NCBI GenBank assembly: GCA_030704615.1
Contig: CM060732.1
Coordinates: 33,833,053-33,897,052 of the forward strand
Direction: 5' to 3'
Length of the DNA: 64,000 bases
Origin: Takakia lepidozioides
Taxonomy: Eukaryota; Streptophyta; Takakiopsida; Takakiales; Takakiaceae
Shown here piece after piece: positions 42,401 to 52,997 of this stretch. Position 1 is the first letter of the stretch, and every line of letters begins with the position of its first letter. Both the position numbers and the translations under genes were made by a program. The notes under the pieces were generated by a model. It was not told the DNA's origin, made no database searches, and saw only the letters and a program-made list of their open reading frames with translations.

Positions 42401-43270
42401 ATCAAGTATGCCAGAATCAAGAATTATTTGAGCAATGATTGGGCCAGACACTATGATAGGAGACTTTGCGGTAGTACCCTGTAATCTTTTCATCTCCTCT
42501 ACCAGTGCGTTGTACATTATGTCCGCCCATTCTACCTCTTCTCCTCTCAGGGCTTTGAGTATTTCCTCTGTGAAGGATCTGCTCAAATACTGTTGGTTCT
42601 GTTTCATGGCAAACAGAACGTTCAATACCTGGCCTACCTCCTTTAGCCCTGGGTACACGGCCTTGGTACAAGCATAACCCTGAGTTTTAAAGAAACTCCC
42701 TTCTTGGAATAAGTCCCATATTTGCAGTCTTGCCCTGTGCTCTCCCACATGCACCTGAACTGCTGGCAATTGAAACAATTGCTATAGGTATAGGGGAGTA
42801 ATTTCTAATTCCACTCCCTTCACCATTGTTGCTCCTGTCTTAGGCTCAAAGTTCTGCAAGAATTGTAACATATACTGTCTATGGTGCAATGTCCAATCTT
42901 TGTTTTGCAATCCTTGCAATCGCAGCTCCTTCAGTAACTGTACCGCCTGTGGAGTAGCAATCGTTTGTTTCTGTAGGATTGTGGTGCTCTTCACCCTGAT
43001 TTCCTCCATTCCTCTCACTCTCTTCATTCTAGACCCACAGAAATGTTTTGGCTGTAACAATTGAAGAAATGCTTGCAGGGCACAAAGCATAAACGCCACA
43101 AAGAACTATGGGTAATTTTTTGTAAGCCTGTGGGGCTTGCAAGCATCGATCAAGAGAAAAGATCCGCTCTGTTCTTTCGTGTCTATGCCACTGCGTAAGT
43201 AATATTGCGAGCGTATAGTCTGTTAGTTCCTCCATAGCTTCAAAGCTATAGCATTGATGGTCTGTCCCGT
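39470..43270 (-). pseudogene. Third gene behind integrase with coiled coils, minus copy
   Basis: Four adjacent frames (43099-42782, 42778-41795, 41713-40541 and 40471-39470), preceded by MEELTDYTLAILLTQWHRH near 43245, read as one gene of about 1,200 residues broken by a few stops or indels. Parts: the MKRVRGMEEIRVKSTTILQK and VKGVELEITPLYL block; a Pro/Gln/Glu-rich middle; a coiled coil of over 250 residues rich in Glu, Gln, Lys and Leu (EELKKEFEARLAIECANKVD onward); then a conserved globular-looking end with FNQIPIVLDLAWKEFSPPQS and WNNLSTQKFGPDDIFFKGHE. No protease, envelope signal peptide or transmembrane anchor is evident. Its position equals that of the env-like or extra ORF in plant gypsy elements. 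Function unknown. Confidence 0.7.
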
Positions 43271-45214
43271 CGAGACGCCCGTTACTTAGAACGACGCCGA
43301 CTCTTGCGCTTAAATTCCCTCCAATTTCTTGATCCCTTTTCTGGCTTTCAATTGGCTGTAACCGCTGTGACTGGATTTTAGATTTAATTTTCTTTAGTGG
43401 ACTTTCCCTGCTGGATTGTCCACTAGGATCACACATGTGACAAGAATTTCGCTTTTCTGTACTTGCCGTTTGTTCCGTTCCCCTTTTTCCGTATTCATTA
43501 ATGGGCCCGCCATTCATCCGAATTGACGCGCTAAGTAGGTACTTTGACGGCCATTCTTGTCCTCTTTCTTGATGACACCTGTTCTTGCACTTCCTTCTCA
43601 GCTGTGTGTCGCGCCCTGACTTCCACGTGTCTATTTTTAAACTGGTTTCCGTCCTTTCTTCCGTCGGCCATTTCCCTGAAGTTATCCTGCGTCCACCTGT
43701 CACTGATTCTATGGATTGTGTAACCCTAGTAGGCTGTGTTGAGCTGTGACAGGCTGTGTCATACTGTGGTACGCTGTGATAGGCTGTGATGCACTGTGGT
43801 AAGCTGTGATAGGCTGTGACACGCTGTGGTAGGTTGTGATAGGCTGTGTTGCGCCGTGCTGGGCTGTGATAGGCTGTGTCACGTCGTGATGGGCTGTGAT
43901 AGGCTGTGTTTCGCCTTGATGGGCTGTGATAGGCTGTGTCACGCTTGTTCTGCCCGCCCTGGTCATATATGCTCGGCCTAGCGACAAGTGCTCCATACTC
44001 GGTTGGTAACACTGGCGCAGCCCGTGACTGCTCTTGCGTTTCAACATGCAAATCATGCTGCAATGGTTTGTCATGGATACCACTGTATCCCTTTAACTTA
44101 TTGGCATTGACTCTTCCCAGCATTTCTTTGTTAATGGTTTGTAATGTGGCGGTGTTGTTATCATACATCTTTTGTATGACATAAGGTCCTTTCCATGGTG
44201 ATTTAAGCTTAGAAGCTTTAATCTTTCCCTTCTTCTGCAACCATATAACCAAATCTCCCGTCTTAAAAGTTTTTAACTTGTCTTCATCAAACTGTTCCTT
44301 CCTCTTCATCTGAATTCTGGTCATATTATCAGCTGCATCAGCACGTACTTCTTCCACATGGTATAATTCATGTTTCCTGACCTTAATGGAATCTTGCAAT
44401 TCCATTCTCTTTCCCCATTCCGTTCTCATGGTAGGTAACAGGAATTCCACTGGAAGTAAGGCTTCCATACCATAAACTAATTGGAATGGTGTATACTTAG
44501 TGGTGACTTTATATGAAGTCTTGTATGACCACAAAGCTGTTAGCAGCTTTGTATCCCAATCCGTTCTGTTTGCATTGACTATCTTAGCCAAGATAGTACA
44601 TAGTATTTTGTTGGTAGCCTCTGCCTGCCCATTACCCTGTGGGTAATATGTTGTACTCTTCCTATGCACAATCATAAACTCTTTAGTCAATAATTCAATG
44701 GTCTCATTAATGAAGTGACTTCCCTGATCACTGATAAATTCCATGGGACAGCCAAATCATGTAAGTATGTTCTCATACAGGAACCTTGCTGTGGACTTGG
44801 CTGTGTTGTCCCTCAAAGCTTTAGCTTCCACCCACTTCGTAGTATAATCAGTGGCTGTAATTATGTACATGTTTCTTGTATTCTTGGCTGGTGGGTTAAT
44901 CGGTCCAACAAAGTCTAGTCCCCATTTCTGAAATGGTTCCGTAGGCATTGTAGGATGCATGGCCATCCTTCCAGATCTCTGCAAAGGTCCTAGCCTCTGA
45001 CATTCATCACACTCTGACAATACTTGTGTACATCTTTGAACAAAGTAGGCCACCAGTAACCTGCGAGTAGTATCTTCCTACTGGTAGTCTCTTCTCCAAA
45101 ATGACCTCCAGCCACTCCTTTATGAACTTCCTCCAAAACTTTATTTACTTCATGGTGGTACAAGCATCGTTTTAGTACTCCATCAGGTCCTAGCTTATAC
45201 ATTCTGCTTCCTAC
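43271..45214 (-). pseudogene. pol: Integrase of minus gypsy copy
   Basis: Frames at 45214-44990, 45053-44757 and 44744-43029 give the HHCC finger ([18 protein letters not shown]), [26 protein letters not shown] and QGNGQAEATNKI. A one-base loss near 45003 shifts the finger, and a C-to-T-type change makes a TGA at about 44757 between the first and second catalytic blocks. The tail carries the tandem repeat and continues open toward the third gene. Confidence 0.88.
43709..43945 (-). repeat. Expanded tandem repeat in integrase tail
   Basis: About 235 bases of GCTGTGATAGGCTGTG-type iterations (plus strand). The minus strand encodes variants of DTAYHSPSRR, NTAYHSP and VTAYHSLPQC. It has roughly twice the units of the plus copy, so the array length is variable. 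Confidence 0.88.
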
Positions 45215-46878
45215 TGTAGTGTGAATGCAGGGGAGTGACATTACATTTTGGCTTCACCGTTAAGACCCTGCATCACTATAATGGGAGGGCCATCATACCA
45301 ACTGCAAGAGGGATATATCCCTCCATACAGGTAATTTTGTGGGCATACTGTACTCATGCGTTGCCAAAATAAAAATGGCTAAGTTGTGACCATGCATTTT
45401 TCATCCATGCGATGAACGTTTTCGTCACTGATGCTCAACCTAAAATCCGCGAGGAAGGAAGAACGAAGAGGAAGGTGACGGGCGATTCGTAGCAGCTGCC
45501 GCGAGCTGTGGTGTTGACAGGGCAGTCTGTGTTGAGAGGTTGTACCTGCGCTGTGGGACTTCGCTTGGTTTAGAGGGCAGCATTAAGTGCCTCTGCTTGG
45601 TATTCTGTGTAAAGGGAAGCGGTGCCGTCTTTCTCGTTGTGATGATCAATTCATGGAGATAGGAGCATGTAAGGAGAGCGGCGCACCACCGCTGCTGCCA
45701 CTGTCTTGAAGATGACAGTTATGGGCAGATGAGCAAGCAAGGAGAACGGCCACCTGCCAGAAGCACAAGGAAGAGAATCTGAGCACAATCAATGGAGGCG
45801 ATAAGGCATGTGGAGTGCTGGCTGGATGGCAACACAGGTTATCTGTAATCAGGCTTCTAGCTGCCTTTTTGTCTTCTTGCTATAGGTCCATTTCAGTTCT
45901 TAAAGAGCTACATGCATAGAAGAATAGAGCAATTTAGTTGGCAAACCACAGGATGCTCCATAGGATGATGAGGAGACATCATGGCATGATAAACTCTGGA
46001 ATCAAGACAAGGAGAAAAGGTTGTGGTGGCTGCTGACAGGCGATGGTGAGGTGCCATCTCGGCAGGCTGACCCACCGCTTCACTGGAGGATAAAAACAGA
46101 TAAGTTGGTAGACTGTGGGCTTCTTCTTTTGGCGGACTTAGAAATCGCTTTTGGTAGATTTAGGACTGCCCTGGTTGTTAAAAGGAAAGGGTGGAGACAT
46201 GTGATAGAGGAAAGGTTTTTGGAAATGGAATGGAGACTCTGGACTTCAAACCAGGACATGGAAGGAATGGATACACCTGCCGTCGTAGTGTCAGTAAGAA
46301 AAATGAGTGAAGAGAGAGAGAGAGAGACTGTTGTCACAGAAAACAGAATGGTCACTGTTGTCTTCATTCTTGTTCTTGTTTCAGTGTTGTAAACCTGCAC
46401 ACAATGCTGCGGGGGGGGGGGGTAGTGATACACTGGACCCAATGTAGATATAGCTTGTTTGCTTGGAGAGATAACTGAGGGTAAGCTGGAACTGTATGAA
46501 AACACAAAAAGGATAAGGTGTGATTTCAGCATTGCATCAGGATATGAACGACTTAAGCCCTTTTGTTGAAAGAAAAAGAGAGATGTTGGGGTATTCAGGT
46601 TGAATCTGAAGAAGGGATGAGAGCTATTTTGGGAAATGGGATCTTTTAAAAGAAAGGGGTAGTGTGAAGGGTTGAGTATTGACGGGGAGAAGAGAGAGAG
46701 AGAGATAGAGAGACTGATGAAAGGGATGGTTTTGCCTTGTGAGACCAAGGATGACTTCATGGCTGGCTGCACTGGATGCCTGGCGGAGTGTGCATTTGCA
46801 TTACGTGATAGATGGGTTGTATGTGAAGAAGTAAGGAGCCTGTAGACATAGACAGAGATAGAGAAACAGACGAGAAAA

Positions 46879-46940
<62 letters not shown>

Positions 46941-47470
46941 CTGCTCAGCAAAAAGGGTTGATGGGGGGATGGCCAACTTGGGGAGATTGAGATGAAGAAA
47001 GCATGAATCCTGAAGGAAAACCAGTGCCCCTGCAGTTTATGAAGATCTGAGCTGTCTCCCTCTAAATCTGTGTCACCATTACAAAAAGGGATTTCCGACA
47101 TGTCACTGCTCAAGGGGGTTCACATTAAGGGTCGTATTCACCGCTGCCATTGGGCTGCTTGCATCACATAAAAGATCACGCCAACACTGTTGGCACAGTG
47201 AGCATAGGGCAGGCTGTTGCATAGAAGTAGAACCGAGGGCAAGAACAAACCAAAGACTCCCATCCATGTCTTCTCTTCCGCTGCGGCGTGGATGAGGATT
47301 CCGCAAACTCTGATCACGAACGAACCTGAAGGAAAAACCCATATAGCCTCATGACGATGGTTGGACAGAAAAGAGAACGCTCCTTTCCTTTGCCCTGATA
47401 CTTCAACAGGGACGAGTAGGAGGAGTACAGATTTAGGATTAACCAGAAGGGGATTCACGCCCCTTCTTTT
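45215..47470 (+). repeat. Left long terminal repeat of nested element
   Basis: 2,256 bp, starting TGTAGTGTGAATGCAGGG and ending GCCCCTTCTTTT at the primer site. It lacks the CACACTACA end that the element's right border has. It contains GA-rich microsatellites (about 46310-46328, 46690-46710 and 46880-46940) and a 12-base G run near 46411. Open frames inside it (for example 46021-46392) are not supported as genes. Confidence 0.9.
46880..46940. repeat. (GA)n microsatellite in left LTR
   Basis: About 30 GA units with one interrupting GG. The other LTR has the same tract at about 52937-52997 with a slightly shifted interruption. The SLSLSL-type peptides on the minus strand come from this tract and are not a gene. 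Confidence 0.95.
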
Positions 47471-47481
47471 GGTATCAGAGC
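47470..47481 (+). other. Primer-binding site of nested element
   Basis: TGGTATCAGAGC directly follows the left LTR and matches the initiator Met-tRNA type, showing that the element replicates as an LTR retrotransposon although it encodes no polymerase. Confidence 0.9.
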
Positions 47482-47546
47482 AGGCCGGTCTTTGATCCGG
47501 GAAATGTAGGATTTAGTGTAGCAAGATAGGGGAGTGATTGCGAGCA

Positions 47547-50500
47547 ATGGTGACTAACATTCCATTTTACGGGAAGGAGGATGAGGATGTTTGCAGCTGG
47601 ATCCAGAATCTGAAAAGGGATGGAGAAATCCGGAGCTATGATAAGCACAAGTTATTTGTATCGGCATGGCTGAATCTCAAGGGACGGGCAGATACTTGGC
47701 ATCGTATACAAAAACCAAGGCCCATGAACTGGCATGATTTTCAAGTAGCCATAATCTTGAAATTTGGAGGAGAAGATCAATCAAGTAAGAATGAAGTGAT
47801 GTTAGCAAGGAAGTTTGATGAGATAGATACCAATGTGGAAGAGTCTGTTACAGGGATGGAAGAGAAATTATCTCTGATTGAGAAGGATAAGCACAACAGG
47901 TTCACACCTGTGAGTTCTATTGATCATAAACCTATACCAGATCACAAAACAATGTCACGGAGGTGCTTTAGGGAGAAGAACCACACCAGTGAAGTCCCTG
48001 CAATGCTTCCTCGAGTTCTCAACTTGAACAAAACAAGGCAGCAAGTAGAGTGTTGCACTGCATGTCCATCAAGACAGAATCAGATCCGAAGTGAAAAGAA
48101 TCACCGGCTGGGGCTGCAAATGGGAACATGTGGAATGCAAGATTCAGGCTGTGAAATGTTGGAACAATGGGAGTCGAAGAGCAGCAGAAGGATGGAATTC
48201 GAATGTGTAAGCTCTCTTGGCACAAACGTTGTGAATGTGTTTTGTGATGTGGAAGAAGAGATCTTGGAAGATATCTTTTGTTCAACAGAGAGTCAATCAG
48301 GTGTCAATGAAGAGTGTGCACCTAGATTGCAAGTTCCTGTGCAGATCCTAAGGTCTTCTACAAAGGCACATGTAGATCAAGACATGCTTGGGGAGTATGG
48401 GCATAGTGTTGCCAACTCACCAAGGATTAGTGGTACAACCTGTGAAGTGAGTGTCTTGAGAGACGAAGATGACAAGGAGTCTTGGGCAGATCTGATGGAA
48501 TGGGTGGAGGAAGAGTATGGGCAGAGCGTCACCAACTCGCCAAGGATTGGTGGTACAACCTGTGAAGTGAGTGTCTTGAGAGACGAAGATGACAAGGAGT
48601 CTTGGGCAGATCTGATGGGATGGGTAGAGGAAGAGTGTACATTGCTCGCTCAAACGAGAAAGGGTCTGGATCAAGATGCACCTCTGGAATCAGACATAAA
48701 GGATGCACAGTTGGAGATAGAGCAAGACATGCGGAAAAAATGTGGAACCAAGCAAGAGTTAGAAGCAAGGGATGATTGTCTTGATCATGATACCGCCACC
48801 ACACCAATATACAGAAATCTTGATGTCATCAACGACAACGTGCAAGGGTTGTGTGGTCAAAATTTATTGAGTGAAGAAGAGTTCAGAAGTAGGAAGTTTC
48901 AGTTGCACGACCAATGCTATGTAGATGGGCAGGTCACTGCCTTTTGTTCATCCAAGAAGGGTCATATGGAGTGTAAAGAAAGACACACATGTGGACACCA
49001 ATTGGGAATGGGAGGAGTGAGATGTGCGCAATGCAAGACAAAGGAGGACAATGAACCTGAATACAAAAGGAGTTCGGAACACTCAAGTAAAGGAGGACAT
49101 ACGACCAATATAGCACATGAGAAGGATGACAAGGAAGATGGTATGTCTAAGTGGATGTTGGTTGAGTGCACAAGAGACATCAGCTTGCATGACAACTTGG
49201 GATCAGATGTGAGTCCGCTGAAATCACCAGTTCGTGCCAAAAGCCAGAGTGTCTCTCCAGCCCTTGAAACTGTAGATGTTGATACAAGGAAACTTGAATT
49301 CCCACCCACAAAACAAAGGATGGGAGATTTGAGTACCGTTCACAAGAAAGATTTGAAATCTTCTCACGGTTCAACACTCTTGTTGTGGAAAATGGGGAAA
49401 CTAGCAGCAAAGTTTGACTCTCTTAGAGAGATGCATCTTGGGATGGAGAGGATGCATAGGGATCAGAAAGAGAAGGTTGGCCTTTCTGCTGAGAAGACCC
49501 TGGTTGACCTGATAACGTTCAGAGGTCAGCCAATGAACTATGCCCAGCAAAGGGTATGGGATCCGGGTACACGAGGACATCTGAGAATGCTCAGTGCAAG
49601 CTCAAGCATTAAAGTGAAGGAGCTGCATGTCTTGTATGGGAGGCAGCTCATGACAAGTCATGTCTCTGTAGAGAGTAATCTGCAGCCTATGGAGCTGAAA
49701 AAACAAGAGCAGAGCAGCTCTGGAACAGCCGCTCCACCAAGTGACAGTTTGATTGAGGAAAGAAGTGGAGAAGGTTGTGAAAAGGGTGACTCGGTGGTGC
49801 TGTATGAAGGAGAGATGAAGGTAATGTGCCATCATCCCCAAGCATACCTAGATCATTGGCATCACATGGGTGCTAATGGCCTTGAAGAGTGCTTTGACAT
49901 TGTAACTGAAGGAGCTAAGGCTATGCCAGCAGATGCAATTCAGAGAGGCAATGAGCTTTCTACAGATGCTGGAGATGAAGGAGAGAAGCCCAAACAGGTG
50001 ACGTTCCTGTGTGTGTTGAATGCATGTGCGAACCTGGCAGACCGGGTAAAAGGCGAAGAGGTCCATGATGACAGTATCAAATCTGGTATTGCACCAGATA
50101 TCATTATGGAGACTGCCATTGTTGACAGGTATGCCAAACGTGGGAGCATGAATGCACAACATGTGTGTGACAATGTGTCTCACAGAAAAGTGGGGCCATG
50201 GAGAGTAATGATTGCAGGTTATGCCCAGCATGGCTCTGAAGCACAGACCCTGCAACTGTTTGAACAAATGGAGCAGGAAGGTATGCCACCCAATCTGCTC
50301 TCATGGAGTGCAATGATTTCAGGATATGCCCAGCATGGTTGTGAAATTCAGGCTCAGGAGATGGATGGGCAGTTGATGTGGGAGGCTATGAAGCCTACCC
50401 ATGTCACGATCACTTCTACTTGCAAGGCATACACCAGCCCTGAATCTCTTAAAGAGGGCAGGCTGGTTGAAAGGGAAGAAGGAAGGCATGGTAACCAGAG

Positions 50501-51251
50501 GGTTGCCCATGACTTGCCACCAACAATACAAATGAAATTGCAGCCTGCTGTTGAGGACAACCTGCATGCAGGAAATGAGGCAGTACGAAAGGTGCAAGTG
50601 TCGATGGGAGCACAAGTGGTAGCTGAGATTCAAAACAAGGAGCCAGGGAGCAACAACAAAATTGGGAAACGCTGGTTTGTGTGGGAAGGAGATCAGGACC
50701 TGCCTGGCATGAACTACAAGAAGAGGAAGAAGGCATTGTCACAAATTGGATTTGCTCTGGCCGGCGGAACAAATGGACAGCCGGGACACTGTCACTTAAA
50801 CAAGAGAGGCTGGACGACGATGCAAGCTCAGGGATGGAGCACGAAAACTGTGGCCAAGGAAGAAGGCCATGAAATTGGCATGATGAGTTGCATGGAAACC
50901 AGGTGGTGGTGTCAGTTTGAGAACAACCCTGCTCGCACCAGCCAGACAGAAGTGGCCATGAAGATTATGAGCAGAGAGGGGTTTCCCTTTGCTGAAGGCC
51001 AAGGCATGACAATCAAAAACAATATTATGAACGGACCTCTCCAAGATATCTGGAGCAGAAACAGAAGGGGAATTAACACAATGTACCTGTTGGGAGTACC
51101 TTATGATCCTGGAAGGGAAGCTGCACGCAAATGCAGGCTAAGAGATGGGGCAAACAAGGAATGGGTAAGAAGTAGGCGAGATTTGAAACCATTCATACCA
51201 CCAGTGGGTGGTCAGCCAGTGAAGGTGGTCAGTGAGGACCCTGACACTTAA
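47547..51251 (+). CDS. Intact 1,234-residue gag-like/PPR-like ORF
   Basis: I chose the ATG at 47547 (MVTNIPFYGKEDED). Residues about 1-110 resemble a Retrotrans_gag capsid region (FYGKEDEDVCSWIQNLKRDG, then LKGRADTWHRIQKPRPMNWH). The middle is unrecognised, Glu/Ser/Cys-rich, with an exact-length 40-residue tandem duplication around 280-360. Residues about 815-960 are degenerate PPR units: TFLCVLNACANLADRVKGEE, IAPDIIMETAIVDRYAKRGS and LLSWSAMISGYAQHGCE. The rest is Gln/Lys/Trp-rich with no known domain. The frame is open for 3.7 kb between two near-identical LTRs. The TAA at 51249 abuts the purine tract. No DDE, RT or protease motif is present. Selection for an intact protein or very recent insertion could both explain the open frame. 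Confidence 0.85.
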   Translation: MVTNIPFYGKEDEDVCSWIQNLKRDGEIRSYDKHKLFVSAWLNLKGRADTWHRIQKPRPMNWHDFQVAIILKFGGEDQSSKNEVMLARKFDEIDTNVEESVTGMEEKLSLIEKDKHNRFTPVSSIDHKPIPDHKTMSRRCFREKNHTSEVPAMLPRVLNLNKTRQQVECCTACPSRQNQIRSEKNHRLGLQMGTCGMQDSGCEMLEQWESKSSRRMEFECVSSLGTNVVNVFCDVEEEILEDIFCSTESQSGVNEECAPRLQVPVQILRSSTKAHVDQDMLGEYGHSVANSPRISGTTCEVSVLRDEDDKESWADLMEWVEEEYGQSVTNSPRIGGTTCEVSVLRDEDDKESWADLMGWVEEECTLLAQTRKGLDQDAPLESDIKDAQLEIEQDMRKKCGTKQELEARDDCLDHDTATTPIYRNLDVINDNVQGLCGQNLLSEEEFRSRKFQLHDQCYVDGQVTAFCSSKKGHMECKERHTCGHQLGMGGVRCAQCKTKEDNEPEYKRSSEHSSKGGHTTNIAHEKDDKEDGMSKWMLVECTRDISLHDNLGSDVSPLKSPVRAKSQSVSPALETVDVDTRKLEFPPTKQRMGDLSTVHKKDLKSSHGSTLLLWKMGKLAAKFDSLREMHLGMERMHRDQKEKVGLSAEKTLVDLITFRGQPMNYAQQRVWDPGTRGHLRMLSASSSIKVKELHVLYGRQLMTSHVSVESNLQPMELKKQEQSSSGTAAPPSDSLIEERSGEGCEKGDSVVLYEGEMKVMCHHPQAYLDHWHHMGANGLEECFDIVTEGAKAMPADAIQRGNELSTDAGDEGEKPKQVTFLCVLNACANLADRVKGEEVHDDSIKSGIAPDIIMETAIVDRYAKRGSMNAQHVCDNVSHRKVGPWRVMIAGYAQHGSEAQTLQLFEQMEQEGMPPNLLSWSAMISGYAQHGCEIQAQEMDGQLMWEAMKPTHVTITSTCKAYTSPESLKEGRLVEREEGRHGNQRVAHDLPPTIQMKLQPAVEDNLHAGNEAVRKVQVSMGAQVVAEIQNKEPGSNNKIGKRWFVWEGDQDLPGMNYKKRKKALSQIGFALAGGTNGQPGHCHLNKRGWTTMQAQGWSTKTVAKEEGHEIGMMSCMETRWWCQFENNPARTSQTEVAMKIMSREGFPFAEGQGMTIKNNIMNGPLQDIWSRNRRGINTMYLLGVPYDPGREAARKCRLRDGANKEWVRSRRDLKPFIPPVGGQPVKVVSEDPDT
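48393..48632 (+). repeat. 120-bp in-frame tandem duplication
   Basis: 48393-48512 and 48513-48632 are about 95 percent identical and encode two 40-residue units containing GTTCEVSVLRDEDDKESWAD. A short third start follows (GAAGAGTGTAC). Confidence 0.92.
49985..50430 (+). other. PPR-like segment inside the nested element's ORF
   Basis: In frame with the gag-like start. It shows the PPR sequence style of 1270-1761 (KSGIAPDIIMETAIVDRYAK against KSAIVPDVILNMALVAMYAK). Tandem units with TLQLFEQMEQEGMPPN and SWSAMISGYAQHG follow. Probably a captured host gene fragment kept in frame. Confidence 0.8.
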
Positions 51252-51280
51252 AAAGGGAGACACACTACATATGTAGTGTG
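51250..51280. other. Purine tract and 20-bp palindrome at internal/LTR border
   Basis: AAAAAGGGAGA (51250-51260), overlapping the ORF stop, is followed by the perfect palindrome CACACTACATATGTAGTGTG (51261-51280), whose right half is the start of the second LTR. The left half equals the element's outermost right end. Confidence 0.85.
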
Positions 51281-52935
51281 AATGCAGGGGAGTGACATTA
51301 CATTTTGGCTTCACCGTTAAGACCCTGCATCACTATAATGGGAGGGCCATCATACCAACTGCAAGAGGGATATATCCCTCCATACAGGTAATTTTGTGGG
51401 CATACTGTACTCATGCGTTGCCAAAATAAAAATGGCTAAGTTGTGACCATGCATTTTTCATCCATGCGATGAACGTTTTCGTCACTGATGCTCAACCTAA
51501 AATCCGCGAGGAAGGAAGAACGAAGAGGAAGGTGACGGGCGATTCGTAGCAGCTGCCGCGAGCTGTGGTGTTGACAGGGCAGTCTGTGTTGAGAGGTTGT
51601 ACCTGCGCTGTGGGACTTCGCTTGGTTTAGAGGGCAGCATTAAGTGCCTCTGCTTGGTATTCTGTGTAAAGGGAAGCGGTGCCGTCTTTCTCGTTGTGAT
51701 GATCAATTCATGGAGATAGGAGCATGTAAGGAGAGCGGCGCACCACCGCTGCTGCCACTGTCTTGAAGATGACAGTTATGGGCAGATGAGCAAGCAAGGA
51801 GAACGGCCACCTGCCAGAAGCACAAGGAAGAGAATCTGAGCACAATCAATGGAGGCGATAAGGCATGTGGAGTGCTGGCTGGATGGCAACACAGGTTATC
51901 TGTAATCAGGCTTCTAGCTGCCTTTTTGTCTTCTTGCTATAGGTCCATTTCAGTTCTTAAAGAGCTACATGCATAGAAGAATAGAGCAATTTAGTTGGCA
52001 AACCACAGGATGCTCCATAGGATGATGAGGAGACATCATGGCATGATAAACTCTGGAATCAAGACAAGGAGAAAAGGTTGTGGTGGCTGCTGACAGGCGA
52101 TGGTGAGGTGCCATCTCGGCAGGCTGACCCACCGCTTCACTGGAGGATAAAAACAGATAAGTTGGTAGACTGTGGGCTTCTTCTTTTGGCGGACTTAGAA
52201 ATCGCTTTTGGTAGATTTAGGACTGCCCTGGTTGTTAAAAGGAAAGGGTGGAGACATGTGATAGAGGAAAGGTTTTTGGAAATGGAATGGAGACTCTGGA
52301 CTTCAAACCAGGACATGGAAGGAATGGATACACCTGCCGTCGTAGTGTCAGTAAGAAAAATGAGTGAAGAGAGAGAGAGAGAGACTGTTGTCACAGAAAA
52401 CAGAATGGTCACTGTTGTCTTCATTCTTGTTCTTGTTTCAGTGTTGTAAACCTGCACACAATGCTGCGGGGGGGGGGGGTAGTGATACACTGGACCCAAT
52501 GTAGATATAGCTTGTTTGCTTGGAGAGATAACTGAGGGTAAGCTGGAACTGTATGAAAACACAAAAAGGATAAGGTGTGATTTCAGCATTGCATCAGGAT
52601 ATGAACGACTTAAGCCCTTTTGTTGAAAGAAAAAGAGAGATGTTGGGGTATTCAGGTTGAATCTGAAGAAGGGATGAGAGCTATTTTGGGAAATGGGATC
52701 TTTTAAAAGAAAGGGGTAGTGTGAAGGGTTGAGTATTGACGGGGAGAAGAGAGAGAGAGAGATAGAGAGACTGATGAAAGGGATGGTTTTGCCTTGTGAG
52801 ACCAAGGATGACTTCATGGCTGGCTGCACTGGATGCCTGGCGGAGTGTGCATTTGCATTACGTGATAGATGGGTTGTATGTGAAGAAGTAAGGAGCCTGT
52901 AGACATAGACAGAGATAGAGAAACAGACGAGAAAA

Positions 52936-52997
<62 letters not shown>

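Noticed and set aside
46021-46392. 123-codon plus-strand frame in the LTRs
   Set aside because: Short, without recognisable domain, and present only because the LTR is duplicated; could be chance.
46080-46976. 298-codon minus-strand frame in the LTRs (also 52137-53033)
   Set aside because: Much of its start is Ser/Leu from the GA microsatellite; it lies inside an LTR and has no domain.
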